From JAGVSR01 sp963708775 (GTDB lineage: Bacteria > Pseudomonadota > Alphaproteobacteria > Rhizobiales > Hyphomicrobiaceae): a stretch of 64,000 nucleotides of DNA. The notes under the pieces are model-generated. The model was given only the letters and a program-made list of their open reading frames with translations. It was not told where the DNA came from and made no database searches. The stretch is from positions 484,029-548,028 of the forward strand of contig CAVPTI010000002.1 in assembly GCA_963708775.1 (NCBI GenBank). The letters are read 5' to 3'. The position numbers were made by a program, and so were the translations under genes. Below, in pieces: positions 37,548-47,163 of this stretch. Positions within the stretch are counted from its first letter, which is position 1, and every line of letters begins with the position of its first letter.

Positions 37548-38288
37548 TCAGTCGCCGACAAGGATGACCTTCGCCTCGTTGATTTTGGAGGCAAGGTAAT
37601 TCGAACCGCCGCGATCAGGGTGGAACTTTTTCATCAGTTCACGATGGGCGGACCGCACAGCGTCGTCCGTGGCGCCTTCTTCGAGACCCAGAATTTCGAG
37701 GGCTTCGGCTCGGGTCATACCGCGTGAAGCGGATGGTGGCCGCACGTCACCGTCGTATGCTTCGTCGCGACCGCCGCCTCCCTGACGTTCAAGGTCGTCG
37801 CGCCATGTTGGATGACGCTGGTCGAGATAGGCTTCGATGACCTGAGCGGAATTCGGATCGGCGAAGGTATAGTCCTGCCAGAGAAGCACGAGTTCGGCCG
37901 GCGAGAGCGTTTCGATTTCCTGGCCGGCAAAACGTCCTTTGCGGACGGCGCCGCGGATGGCGCCGGTCGCATGATCGAGTTCCATCTCGAGGTGGTCAGT
38001 CGAGACGCTCGAGCCCTGGCCTGTACCACCCGACCCGCCGCTGCCCCATCCGCCGGATCCCCAGGGCAGCACGCCGCGTCCCATCAGAAGCCCCCAGCCG
38101 GCGAAGCCGATCAGGAGCGCCAAATCGATGCGGCCGCGCAAGGCCAGACCTGCTGCAACGGCCATCAGAAGTGCGCCTCCGACGAACCGTAACTGACGCG
38201 CTATGACAGCGGGGTTGGCCGACGTGAAGCCACGCAGCACCATCAGAACGGCCGTGAGGACTGCGAGACCGGAGAGGAGATAAACCAT
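37548..38288 (-). CDS. Membrane-anchored J-domain (DnaJ-like) protein
   Basis: 246 residues: two to three N-terminal transmembrane segments (LLSGLAVLTAVLMVLRGF and up to residue 70), a Gly/Ser-rich spacer, a helical middle part and a C-terminal J domain (MTRAEALEILGLEEGATDD, then HRELMKKFHPDRGGS with the essential HPD). The architecture resembles DjlA/Tim14. It should recruit DnaK to the membrane. Downstream of, and eight bases from, the VWA gene in the same operon. Confidence 0.88.
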   Translation of the reverse strand: MVYLLSGLAVLTAVLMVLRGFTSANPAVIARQLRFVGGALLMAVAAGLALRGRIDLALLIGFAGWGLLMGRGVLPWGSGGWGSGGSGGTGQGSSVSTDHLEMELDHATGAIRGAVRKGRFAGQEIETLSPAELVLLWQDYTFADPNSAQVIEAYLDQRHPTWRDDLERQGGGGRDEAYDGDVRPPSASRGMTRAEALEILGLEEGATDDAVRSAHRELMKKFHPDRGGSNYLASKINEAKVILVGD

Positions 38289-38295
38289 CGCCGTC

Positions 38296-39087
38296 TCAGT
38301 CTCCCTGCTTCATCTGACCGAGGAGCAGTTGAGCGCCCTTTTCGCCGGAGCGCGCGCTCAAGGCGAGAAGTGCCTTGCGCCCACCCGAGGCGTAGACCGC
38401 AACGGCGCGCAGGAGCGCCCGCAGTTGCTCCGCGGAGCCGGCATCGAAGCGGCACGTCGCGCCTTTCGTCAGGCGCGCAATCTCTTTGTAGGCGCGGGTG
38501 GCATCGGGGTTCGCCCCTTCCTGGAAGAGGAACACAGGCACGCCGAGAAGCCCGAGCGCACCGGCTTTCGAGCAGACGTAGTCGATATCTTCTTCCATGG
38601 CATCGCCGACAAAGACCACTGCGTTGATCCGGCGTTTTGCGGTTTCTTCGGCTGCGTGAGTTAAGACGCGAGCCAATTGGGTTATTCCTCCGCGACAGGA
38701 CACGGTCGTCATCAGCCGCGCGAGTTCGGCTGGATCGGAGACCCAGCGCGAGGAGCGGCATTCGTTCATACCGCGAAAAAATACGAGTTGAACGTCGAGA
38801 CCGCCGACATCCTTCACCACCGTGAACATGTCGGCCTGAAGAGAAAGCGCCATGTCCCAGGTCGGCTGGCGGCTCATGGTGGCATCCATGGCGAAGACGA
38901 GACGGCCGCGCTGGCCGGTGGCGGAGGGCGCCAACGTCTTCATCCGAGTGATGAAATCCTGCACGTCGCCCGACGCTTCGGTCGTGTTTGCCGGCGGGGA
39001 CGACGGATTTCCCTTCGACACAGCCCCACCCTCGGCGGTGGCAACCGGTCCGCGGGTTGGGGTGGGACGCTTATCCTTGGTGCTCAT
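38296..39087 (-). CDS. VWA-domain protein
   Basis: 263 residues. A disordered Thr/Pro-rich head (1-45) is followed by a von Willebrand A fold: GRLVFAMDATMSRQPTWDMA (a DxTxS-type metal site in place of DxSxS), VQLVFFRGMNECRSSRW and INAVVFVGDAMEEDIDYVC, then VPVFLFQEG. The MIDAS variant suggests altered metal binding. It pairs with the J-domain protein gene, an association I recall from other Hyphomicrobiales. No signal peptide. Confidence 0.82.
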   Translation of the reverse strand: MSTKDKRPTPTRGPVATAEGGAVSKGNPSSPPANTTEASGDVQDFITRMKTLAPSATGQRGRLVFAMDATMSRQPTWDMALSLQADMFTVVKDVGGLDVQLVFFRGMNECRSSRWVSDPAELARLMTTVSCRGGITQLARVLTHAAEETAKRRINAVVFVGDAMEEDIDYVCSKAGALGLLGVPVFLFQEGANPDATRAYKEIARLTKGATCRFDAGSAEQLRALLRAVAVYASGGRKALLALSARSGEKGAQLLLGQMKQGD

Positions 39088-39130
39088 GATCTTAGATTGG
39101 TGATCGCGGGCCCGCGCGGCAAGGCCGTTC

Positions 39131-42100
39131 TCAGGGGTCGTCCTTAACAGAAAGTGTCAGAAGCTGAACATTGCCGCCCGTTGCGGTGATGTCGGTGGTC
39201 CGGACGCGCTCGGTAGCGAAGCGCTGGATGTAGGACGGACCGCCGGCCTTTGGACCCGATCCCGATAGGCCTTCGCCGCCGAAGGGCTGAACACCTGGGA
39301 CCGCGCCGATCTGATTGCGATTGACGTAGAGGTTGCCTACGCGCGCATGGCGGGCAACCTGATCGGCGACCGCTTCGATACGGCTGTGCAGGGCCAGGGT
39401 GAGGCCATAGCCGGATGCGTTGATGGCTTCGATCACCTTGCTCAGGCCGCCACGGGGAAAGCGGACGACGTGCAGGATCGGGCCGAAAACTTCGCGATCC
39501 AGGAGCGACAAGCGGTCGATCTCGTAGCAGGCAGGCGAGACATAGGTTCCACCGCGCACACTCGGCGGAAGCTGCAGATCGATCAATTCGCGCGCTTGAT
39601 CCTGCATGCGGAGTTTATGCGTTTCCAGAGCATCCTGCGACGGCTCGTCGATGACCGGCCCGATGTCGGTGTCGATGGCGAGCGGATCCCCGATCTTGAG
39701 CGCGGCGATGGCGCCGGTCAGCATCGGGACCGTCTTGGCAGCGATATCGTCCTGCAGGAAGAGCACGCGGGCTGCCGAGCATCGCTGCCCGGCACTGTCG
39801 AAGGCGGAGCGGACGGCATCGCGGACAACTTGTTCGGGCAAGGCGCTCGAGTCCGCGATCATGGCGTTGAGACCGCCGGTCTCCGCAATGAAGGGAATAA
39901 TGGGGCCACGCCGATCGGCAAGCGCCTTCTGGATCGACCACGCGGTTTCATTCGATCCGGTGAAGGCGACTCCCTTGACGCGCAGATCTTTGACAATGGC
40001 CGCGCCGACCTCGCCACCGCCCGGCAGATAATGAAGCACGTTCGGCGGCACGCCCGCATCATGCAGCAGCTTGACGGCGAGGAAGCCGATGATGGGCGTC
40101 TGTCCGGCAGGCTTGGCGAGAACCGGATTGCCGGCTGCAAGTGCTGCGGCGGCTTGCCCGACAAAAATCGCGAGCGGGAAATTCCAAGGTGCGATGCACG
40201 CGAAGGGGCCGCGGGCGCGCCATTCGATGGAACTTGTCTCGCCGGTGGTGCTCGTGAGGCTGACGGATTCGGCAAAATGCTTGCGGGCCTGGAAGGCATA
40301 GTAGCGCAGGAAGTCAGCGGTTTCGCGGACTTCGGCGAGTGCATTTGGGATCTGTGCGGCCGGCTTCGCGGACGAGTAACGCCATGAGTTTCGAGCGGTC
40401 GCGCTCGATGAGATCGGCGGCGTTGTCGAGAATTTTAGCGCGTGCCGGTCCGCCGAGGCGGTCCCATCCGTGGGCGGCCTCTGTTGCTGCCGTCAGAGCC
40501 GCATCGATCTGGGATTCGGTTGCGTTGCGCACCGTACCCATGCGCTGGCTGCCGGTCGTGAGGGCAAAGTACAAGGCTGGCAAGACCGGTTCCGGTTTGC
40601 ACGCTGCCTGACACGATCGGAGCGGCTTCGTAGGACGCGCCGAGCGCCGTGTTCATCTCTGCAAGAACCGTGGCACGGACGGCGGCATTGTCGAGCGCCA
40701 GTCCTGATGAGTTGCGCCGCTCCGGCCAGAACACGTCGCGCGGCTTGACCAGGGATTTGGCGGGCTCTGTGCCGGCCGAGCGCTCCCGTTCGGCCTCCTC
40801 CACCGGATCACGGATGATGCGGGCGATGGGCATTTCGTCGTTGGCGAGGCGGTTGACGAAAGAGGTGTTGGCGCCGTTCTCGAGCAACCGGCGGACAAGA
40901 TAGCCGAGCAGGTCTTCGTGATCACCGACGGGCGCGTAGATCCTGCAAGGCCGCGCGTCGCCCAGGCCTCCGCCCGTGCCTTTGACGACACTCTCGTAGA
41001 TCCCCTCGCCCATGCCGTGCAGGCGCTGGAACTCGAACGGCGTGTTGCCGGCCGCGACCATCGCAGCGGCAATCGTGTGGGCGTTGTGGGTGGCGAACTG
41101 GCCGGCGAACTGTTGCGGGTAGGTCAGCATCAATCGCATGCAGGCGAGATAGGAGACGTCGGTGTTCCGCTTGCGCGTGAAGACGGGATAATCAGCAAGG
41201 CCGCGCTCCTGGGCCCATTTGATTTCGCTGTCCCAGTAGGCGCCTTTGACGAGACGCACGGGAATGCGCTTGCCGCGTTCTTCCGCCAGGCGGCGTAGCC
41301 AGCGCAGGACTGGAACTGCGCGGCGGCCGTAGGCCTGCACGGCGATGCCGAGGCCGTTCCAAGTGCCGATCGCCGGGTTGATGAACGCTTCGCCGAACAT
41401 GCGCAGCGTCGGTTCAAGACGGTCCTGCTCCTCGGCATCGACCGTGATGCCAAGGCCGCGGGCCATGGCATGGTGCACGAGCGCATTGAGGCGCGGCAGA
41501 AGTTCCTTCATGAGCCGTTCGTCTTGACCGGACTCGAAGCGCGGATGCAGAGCCGACAGCTTCACCGAGATCGATGGACGCGGGATGATCGCGTCGGCAT
41601 TGACGGCGTTGAGCGGGCCGACGGCGAGGCCGACGCATTCAATGGCAGCGACGTAACGCTGGAAGTAGCGCTCGGCATCGGCCTCCGAGCGAGCGGCTTC
41701 GCCAAGCATGTCGTAGGAAAAGCGGTAGCCTTTTTGCTCGTACTCTTTCGCCCGCGCAATTGCGTCTTCGATGGTGCGGCCGAGCACAAATTGCTCGCCG
41801 AGAAGTTTGACCGCCTGGCGGATGGCTTGGCGAATGAACGGCTCGCCGGAGCGGGCGACGAGGCGCTTCAGAGCGTCGATGGCATTCGCCGACTGGCTAT
41901 CTTTCAACTTGACCAGACGGCCAGTGAGCATCAAGCCCCAGGTGGAGGCGTTGACGAAAAGGCTGTCGGAATGGCCGCGGTGGCGATCCCAGTTTCCGTG
42001 CGCGATCTTTTCGGCAATGAACGCGTCGGCGGTCTCCGCATCGGGGATGCGCAGCAGGGCCTCAGCGAGGCACATCAGGATGATGCCTTCTTCGCTCGAA

Positions 42101-42372
42101 AGTCCGTACTCGCGCATGAAGGCGTCGATGCCGCCATGCTGGGCTTGATCTGCGCGGGCGTCCTGAACGATGCGGCGGGCGATCTCGGCCGTGCGGCGGC
42201 GCTCGTCCTCGGTGTAGACGGCGCGCTCGATGAGACCGCCCACGAGGCGATGTTCGTCGATCAGATGATGGGCTGCGATTTCGTCGATCGACGGCAGGCG
42301 GCCGAACGGCAGCCGCGTTGCGCTTCCCGCTGCCGTTCCGCCTGTCTCAGATGCCTTGCGTACTGCGACCAT
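39131..42372 (-). CDS. putA: Bifunctional proline dehydrogenase / delta-1-pyrroline-5-carboxylate dehydrogenase (two frame breaks)
   Basis: Oxidises proline to glutamate in two steps. The FAD proline dehydrogenase half (start ATG 42372) has DAEEQDRLEPTLRMFGEAF, RIPVRLVKGAYWDSEIKWAQ and PVFTRKRNTDVSYLACMRL. The NAD aldehyde dehydrogenase half has ARGPFACIAPWNFPLAIFV, VAFTGSNETAW, FIAETGGLNAMI (general-base Glu) and FDSAGQRCSAARVLFL (catalytic Cys). The reading frame changes near 40590 and again near 40352. Removing one base at each gives about 1079 residues, and the span is two bases over a multiple of three. The protein lacks a DNA-binding RHH head, so it is not a PutA autorepressor. Breaks are probably sequencing errors. 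Confidence 0.93.
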
Positions 42373-42539
42373 GGCCTTGTCCGTTCGTCGTCCGGGCGAT
42401 TCGGTTTCCGACAGTAGATTAGCAGATCGGCGCGCGCCGATGAGGACACAAGGCGGAACTTCAATCGCCCCTTGACGGCTTTCCTGGGGACCGGTTCTGT
42501 GCCGGGCGCGTCGGCCACAGTGGCCGCTTGAGGTCACCC

Positions 42540-43388
42540 ATGGCTCCGCCCCGGATTGTTCGTACCGTCAAGGCTTTGCGATCAGCTGTTCAGAAATGGC
42601 GGGCGGCGGGAGAAAGTGTGTCACTCGTCCCGACAATGGGTGCGCTGCACGATGGTCACCTGACGCTGGTGACGCTCGGCAAGCGCAAGTCGGACCGCGT
42701 GGTCGTGTCTATCTTCGTCAATCCGACTCAATTTGGGCCGACGGAGGATCTATCGCGGTATCCGCGCGACGAGGCTGGGGACGCCAAGAAACTCGGCTTT
42801 GCCGGGGCCGATCTGATCTGGGCGCCGACCGTCGAAGAAATGTATCCGGAGGGTTTTGCGACGACTGTCATGCCGAAGGGCGCAGCGCTGCCGCTCGAAG
42901 GAGAATTCCGGCCACATCATTTCGCCGGGGTGGCGACGGTGTGCACGAAGCTCTTCTCGCAGGTGACGCCCGATATCGCGGTTTTTGGCGAGAAGGATTA
43001 CCAGCAGCTCTGCGTGATCCGTCAGCTCGTGCGCGATTTGAACTTGCCGCTAAGGATTGTCGCAGCGCCCACGTCGCGGGAACGTGACGGCCTCGCGCGC
43101 TCATCGCGCAACGCCTACCTGACGGCTGACGAGCGGGCGGCTGCCCCTGCCCTGCATCGCGCCATCAAGGGCATCGCGGCCATTGCGGCCAAGGGCGGAC
43201 AAGTCAACAAAGCGATCGATGTCGCGACGCACGACCTTTTGCAGGCGGGTTTTGCCAAGGTCGATTATCTGACCGTCAGGGATGCCGAGACGTTGGAGCC
43301 GTTCGCGCCCAAGTCCGGGCGGCCGGGGCGGGTGCTGGGGGCGGCGTGGCTCGGGTCGACCCGACTCATCGACAATATCGCTGTTTGA
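42540..43388 (+). CDS. panC: Pantoate-beta-alanine ligase
   Basis: 282 residues from ATG 42540, with GAGG seven bases upstream; an upstream TTG at 42528 is less likely. It joins pantoate and beta-alanine with ATP in pantothenate synthesis. Visible: LVPTMGALHDGHLTLVTLGK (HxGH-type adenylate motif), SIFVNPTQFGPTEDLSRYPR, RPHHFAGVATVCTKLFSQV and FGEKDYQQLCVIRQ. Divergent from putA. No panB or panD is in the window. Confidence 0.97.
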   Translation: MAPPRIVRTVKALRSAVQKWRAAGESVSLVPTMGALHDGHLTLVTLGKRKSDRVVVSIFVNPTQFGPTEDLSRYPRDEAGDAKKLGFAGADLIWAPTVEEMYPEGFATTVMPKGAALPLEGEFRPHHFAGVATVCTKLFSQVTPDIAVFGEKDYQQLCVIRQLVRDLNLPLRIVAAPTSRERDGLARSSRNAYLTADERAAAPALHRAIKGIAAIAAKGGQVNKAIDVATHDLLQAGFAKVDYLTVRDAETLEPFAPKSGRPGRVLGAAWLGSTRLIDNIAV

Positions 43389-43481
43389 TCGGGCAAAATG
43401 TTGCGTCTGCGACCGTGCACGGGTCTTTAACGCTGCCCCGTCATGATGCCGGCACCTTGGCTTTCAGAGGACAGGCATCCG

Positions 43482-43968
43482 ATGTTCGAGCGCAACCGCG
43501 TCGACAATGCGAACGATCCGACGGTCGCGATTGAAGTCGGACTGGCGGGCGGCAGCGACGATCACCGGCCGGGCCGCCTTGGGCAAGGGTAAGGCGCTGC
43601 ACCGGCTGCTCGATGGGGACGAGAAGTTTCTGTTCGTCGATTGCTTCGAGGGCGAGGCCCAGTTCGTTGCCAAGGCAGAGATCACGTCGGTGAAAGTCAT
43701 TCCAACCCAGCGCGCGCGGGCGTTGAACCTGCCGTTGCCGGACGCCTCGAATTTCGATCCGCATCGGATCCTCGGCGTGCAGAAGGGCGCACCTTGGGAC
43801 GAAATCCGCGCCGCTTATCATCGGATGACGAAACTCTATCATCCCGACAAGTTCGAGAGCGTCGAGTTGCCAGATGAGGTGCGCGCGTACCTCGTCGCCA
43901 TGACGAAGGAAGTGAACGTCGCCTTCCGCACGCTACGCTCTGCGGCGAGCGGCGGCCGCGCCGCTTGA
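43482..43968 (+). CDS. J-domain protein (one frame break near the N-terminus)
   Basis: The C-terminal J domain is clear: HRILGVQKGAPWDEIRAAYH, then RMTKLYHPDKFESVELPDEV with HPD. The first 22 residues (MFERNRVDNANDPTVAIEV from ATG 43482, with GAGGA upstream) lie in another frame and stop after codon 36. Removing one base near 43554 joins them as GLAGG-ATITGRAALGKGKAL and gives 161 residues, with the span one base over a multiple of three. An internal ATG at 43507 is the start if the break is real. The N-terminal domain (residues 25-85) resembles a PilZ-like or DUF beta fold, weakly. Lies downstream of panC. Confidence 0.75.
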
Positions 43969-43982
43969 GCGTGCGGCGAGGC

Positions 43983-44492
43983 CTAGACGCGGGTGGCCAA
44001 CTGCAAGCCTGAAAAGAACGAAGCGAACGAATGGGCGATCAGGCTGATGTTGCCCATGCCTTCGATGGTGCCGTCGGTCTCATCGAGATCGGGCTCGCGC
44101 TCTTGGTCCCAAAAGTAGACCTTGCCGCGGGCTTCACCAGCGATCCCGAGGCAGATCGCGTTGCCGGTGCTGTCGTCCATGATCCAGATGAGTTCACGCG
44201 GAATGCGGGCTAGCCAGTCCTGGTACGTCGAGCGCTGGCTGCGCAGGTCCATGTGGGGTTCGGCGCGCAGGCCGCCGATGTGGTGGAGGTCGCTATCGAT
44301 CGGTTCGCCATCCGCGGTTGCGCCGCTGATGAGCAGCGCACCACCGACCCAGCCGCCATTCACGGCTTGAAGGAACGCGCGGTAATCATCGGGCAGGCCA
44401 ATGCCGATTTCTTTTTCGAACGCGACGATATCGGCTTCAGATAGCGGGGTGCCCGGCCTGGCGAGATAGGCGCGAAATTCGTCGAGGGTCAT
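43983..44492 (-). CDS. SMI1/KNR4 family protein
   Basis: 169 residues from ATG 44492. The SMI1/KNR4 fold is visible: LSEADIVAFEKEIGIGLPDD, YRAFLQAVNGG, then IDSDLHHIGGLRAEPHMDLR, LIWIMDDSTGNAICLGIAGE and GKVYFWDQEREPDLDETDG. In bacteria these domains often serve as immunity proteins against contact-dependent or T6SS toxins, but many are stand-alone housekeeping proteins. No toxin gene is adjacent. Convergent with the J-domain gene. Confidence 0.85.
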   Translation of the reverse strand: MTLDEFRAYLARPGTPLSEADIVAFEKEIGIGLPDDYRAFLQAVNGGWVGGALLISGATADGEPIDSDLHHIGGLRAEPHMDLRSQRSTYQDWLARIPRELIWIMDDSTGNAICLGIAGEARGKVYFWDQEREPDLDETDGTIEGMGNISLIAHSFASFFSGLQLATRV

Positions 44493-44560
44493 GCGTTGCT
44501 TCCGGCGTCGGTGATTGGGCACTCGTCATGCGCGATTCCGATGGCCGGAAAGCGGCAAAC

Positions 44561-44588
44561 AAAAAGGCCGATCGTAGCGATCGGCCTT
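44561..44588 (-). terminator. Terminator of pccB
   Basis: Perfect 11-base stem AAGGCCGATCG/CGATCGGCCTT with a three-base loop. On the minus strand it is followed by TTTTTG. It closes the approximately 140-base pccB 3' untranslated region. Confidence 0.85.
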
Positions 44589-44618
44589 TCCGTGTGCACT
44601 TTGCGCCCGCAGGGCCAG

Positions 44619-44707
44619 ACCGCAACGCGGTCCGCGGCGAGCCGCGCCATCATGCCGAAGGCATGTCTCCGACATGACGCGGAGGCTGCCTGCTCGCGCA
44701 CGCGAGC
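44619..44707. repeat. Array of five small hairpins in the pccB 3' region
   Basis: Consecutive perfect inverted repeats: ACCGC-AAC-GCGGT (44619-44631), GCGGC/GCCGC (44634-44645), CATGCC-GAA-GGCATG (44651-44665), CTCCG/CGGAG (44667-44684) and GCTCGCG/CGCGAGC (44692-44707). They lie between the pccB stop and its terminator. Chance hairpins are common in GC-rich DNA, but the density is unusual. They could protect the 3' end or bind a protein. No known family was recognised. Confidence 0.5.
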
Positions 44708-44729
44708 GGAACAGCAGCCGTGAGCGCGA

Positions 44730-46262
44730 CTAGAGCGGAATGTTGTCGTGCTTTTTCCAGGGGTTTTCGAGGGTCTTGTTGCGCAGCATGTTGAGGCCGC
44801 GGCAGATGCGGCGACGCGTGCCGTGCGGCAGGATCACTTCGTCGATGTAACCGCGTTCGGCGGCGACGAAAGGATTGGCGAAGCGGGCTTTATACTCTTC
44901 GATGCGGGCCGCGATTTTATCGGGGTCGCTTGCGTCGGCACGGTGGATGATTTCCGCTGCGCCTTTGGCGCCCATGACCGCGATTTCCGAGGTGGGCCAC
45001 GCGTAATTGATGTCGCCGCGGATGTGCTTGGAGCTCATCACAACGTAGGCGCCGCCGTAGCCCTTGCGCGTGATGATCGTGATCTTGGGAACGGTCGCCT
45101 CGGCGAAGGCAAACAGCAACTTGGCGCCGTGCTTGATGAGGCCGCCGTATTCCTGAGCCGTGCCCGGGAGGAAGCCCGGAACGTCGACGAAGGTCACGAT
45201 CGGGATTTCGAAACAGTCGCAGAAGCGCACGAAGCGGGCGGCTTTGCGCGACGCGTCGCTGTCGAGAACGCCGGCGAGCACCATCGGCTGATTGGCGACG
45301 ATGCCGACGGTGTGGCCTTCCATGCGGGCGAACCCGACGATGATGTTCTTGGCGTAATTTTCCTGAATCTCGAAGAAGTCGGCTTCGTCCACGACTTTGA
45401 GGATCAGCTCCTTCATGTCGTAGGGCTTATTCGGGTTATCCGGGATCAGGGTGTCGAGCGATTTGTCTTCGCGATCGGGGCTATCGGGCGTGGGGAGGAC
45501 GGGCACGCCGGCACGGTTGTTGGAGGGCAGGAAATCCATGAGACGGCGCATCTGCAGCAGCGTCTCGAGGTCATTCTCATAGGCACCGTCGGCAATCGAG
45601 GACTTGCTGGTGTGGACCTTGGCCCCGCCCAGTTCTTCCGCCGTCACGCTTTCATTGGTCACGGTTTTCACGACGTCGGGACCGGTGACGAACATGTAGC
45701 TCGTGTCCTTCACCATGAAGATGAAGTCGGTCATGGCGGGCGAATAGACGTCGCCGCCGGCGCACGGTCCCATGATAACGGAGATCTGCGGGATCACGCC
45801 CGAGGCCAGGACGTTGCGCTGGAACACCTCGCCGTAGCCGCCGAGGGCATCTACGCCTTCCTGAATACGCGCGCCGCCGGCATCGAAGAGGCCGATGATC
45901 GGGGCGCGGTTCTTGAGCGCCATGTCCTGGATCTTGGTCATCTTGCGGGCGTGGCTCTCGGAGAGCGAACCGCCAAGCACGGTGAAATCCTTTGCGAAGA
46001 CATAGACGACGCGACCGTTGATCGTGCCCCAGCCGGTGACGACGCCGTCACCGGGTGTCTTGTTCTTCTCCATGCCGAATTCGGAGCAGCGGTGCTCGAC
46101 GAAGGTGTCGAACTCTTCGAACGAGTTTTCGTCCATCAGGAGTTCAATACGTTCGCGGGCGGTCAGCTTGCCTTTCGCATGCTGGGCGTCGATACGGGCC
46201 TTGCCACCGCCCAGGCGGGCATTGTCGCGGCGGCGCTGGAGCTCTTCGATGACGTCCTTCAT
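44730..46262 (-). CDS. pccB: Propionyl-CoA carboxylase, carboxyltransferase (beta) subunit
   Basis: 510 residues, the normal PccB length, from ATG 46262 with GGTGGA seven bases upstream. The crotonase-fold carboxyltransferase domains include the oxyanion segments GLFDAGGARIQEGVDALGGY and YGGAYVVMSSKHIRGDINYA. Others are VIMGPCAGGDVYSPAMTDFI, VDVPGFLPGTAQEYGGLI and KLLFAFAEATVPK. It carboxylates propionyl-CoA to methylmalonyl-CoA with PccA. Downstream of it are a hairpin-rich 3' region and a terminator. Confidence 0.96.
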   Translation of the reverse strand: MKDVIEELQRRRDNARLGGGKARIDAQHAKGKLTARERIELLMDENSFEEFDTFVEHRCSEFGMEKNKTPGDGVVTGWGTINGRVVYVFAKDFTVLGGSLSESHARKMTKIQDMALKNRAPIIGLFDAGGARIQEGVDALGGYGEVFQRNVLASGVIPQISVIMGPCAGGDVYSPAMTDFIFMVKDTSYMFVTGPDVVKTVTNESVTAEELGGAKVHTSKSSIADGAYENDLETLLQMRRLMDFLPSNNRAGVPVLPTPDSPDREDKSLDTLIPDNPNKPYDMKELILKVVDEADFFEIQENYAKNIIVGFARMEGHTVGIVANQPMVLAGVLDSDASRKAARFVRFCDCFEIPIVTFVDVPGFLPGTAQEYGGLIKHGAKLLFAFAEATVPKITIITRKGYGGAYVVMSSKHIRGDINYAWPTSEIAVMGAKGAAEIIHRADASDPDKIAARIEEYKARFANPFVAAERGYIDEVILPHGTRRRICRGLNMLRNKTLENPWKKHDNIPL

Positions 46263-46373
46263 GGATATTCCACCGTGCTGGAGGGATGAACCCGGAGTTA
46301 TATGAAATCCGGGGTTCCATAGCACGGCAATTGCGGAGCGCAACCGCGACACGTGGGGTCTGATCAAGCCTGC

Positions 46374-47096
46374 TCAGGCGGCGACGCGGCGGAAGCAGGC
46401 CGTTACATCGGCCGGTTGCATTTCCAAGGCTCCGGGGCCGTCCTGGTGGTCAGGGCCGACGAGGTGGCCATTGCGGCTTAGCCATGCGAGGCGTTCGCCG
46501 ATGAAGTCGCTGAGCGGGGTCTTGATGACCAGCATGTCGCGCCAGGGACCCTCAAGGCGGCTGTAGGCTTCACCGGGATTGGCCCAGCAGGGCAAGACCA
46601 ATCCTTCGGGTTTGGTCTGGGAGCGCAGAAGTGCGGGGCCGTATGGACCTTCGATGGTGAACACCGCGCCCATCTGTTCGACGGAGCGGACGAAGGCATC
46701 GAGTGAGGCGATGCGAAGGCGTTCGGCGAAATCCATGGGATCAAGTTCGACCATGACCTCTTCGCCGAGCCAGTCGAGGCCGACGAGGCGGCGGTGCTGA
46801 GCAAGACCAGGCAGGACGCTCGCCAGCATCTCAGCCAGGCTGAAATCCTTGATGCGCGGGTTTGAGGCCACGGAGTGCGCCCAGCGCACTGCCGTGGCCT
46901 CGTCCGACCAGAACAGGCAGACGTCCCGGCCTCGCATACGGCGCGATTCCAGTCGGGCCAATCCCTGCTCGCCCTGCACGCCATAGACGCAGCGCGAGAG
47001 GGAGATCGCGCTGAGGAAGCGGTCGCGGCGTGCGGTTTGCTGGACGAGGGGCGGAACGAGCATGGTACTGGCTTGGCTGATTGCGACGTTTGACAA
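46374..47096 (-). CDS. Tandem DUF2750 domain protein
   Basis: 240 residues. Two copies of a DUF2750-like unit: residues 22-75 (RDRFLSAISLSRCVYGVQGE then GRDVCLFWSDEATAVRWAHS) and residues 128-185 (DAFVRSVEQMGAVFTIEGP then GLVLPCWANPGEAYSRLEGP). The paired Cys and aromatic residues (VCLFWS, VLPCWA) align in both copies. Family function is unknown to me; DUF2750 proteins often occur as small single-domain immunity-like or regulatory proteins. Lies upstream of pccB on the same strand, with about 110 bases between. Confidence 0.72.
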   Translation of the reverse strand: MSNVAISQASTMLVPPLVQQTARRDRFLSAISLSRCVYGVQGEQGLARLESRRMRGRDVCLFWSDEATAVRWAHSVASNPRIKDFSLAEMLASVLPGLAQHRRLVGLDWLGEEVMVELDPMDFAERLRIASLDAFVRSVEQMGAVFTIEGPYGPALLRSQTKPEGLVLPCWANPGEAYSRLEGPWRDMLVIKTPLSDFIGERLAWLSRNGHLVGPDHQDGPGALEMQPADVTACFRRVAA

Positions 47097-47163
47097 GGCT
47101 CAGCCACCATACAGTCCGGCCATTGAGGAAGCGCTCAAAAGTCCGACCTAAACTTGTTCTAAT

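Noticed and set aside
43983..44492. SMI1/KNR4 protein as part of a toxin-immunity locus
   Set aside because: No toxin gene is adjacent; the neighbours are a J-domain gene and pccB.
44748..46289. 513-codon open frame on the plus strand
   Set aside because: Antisense shadow of pccB.
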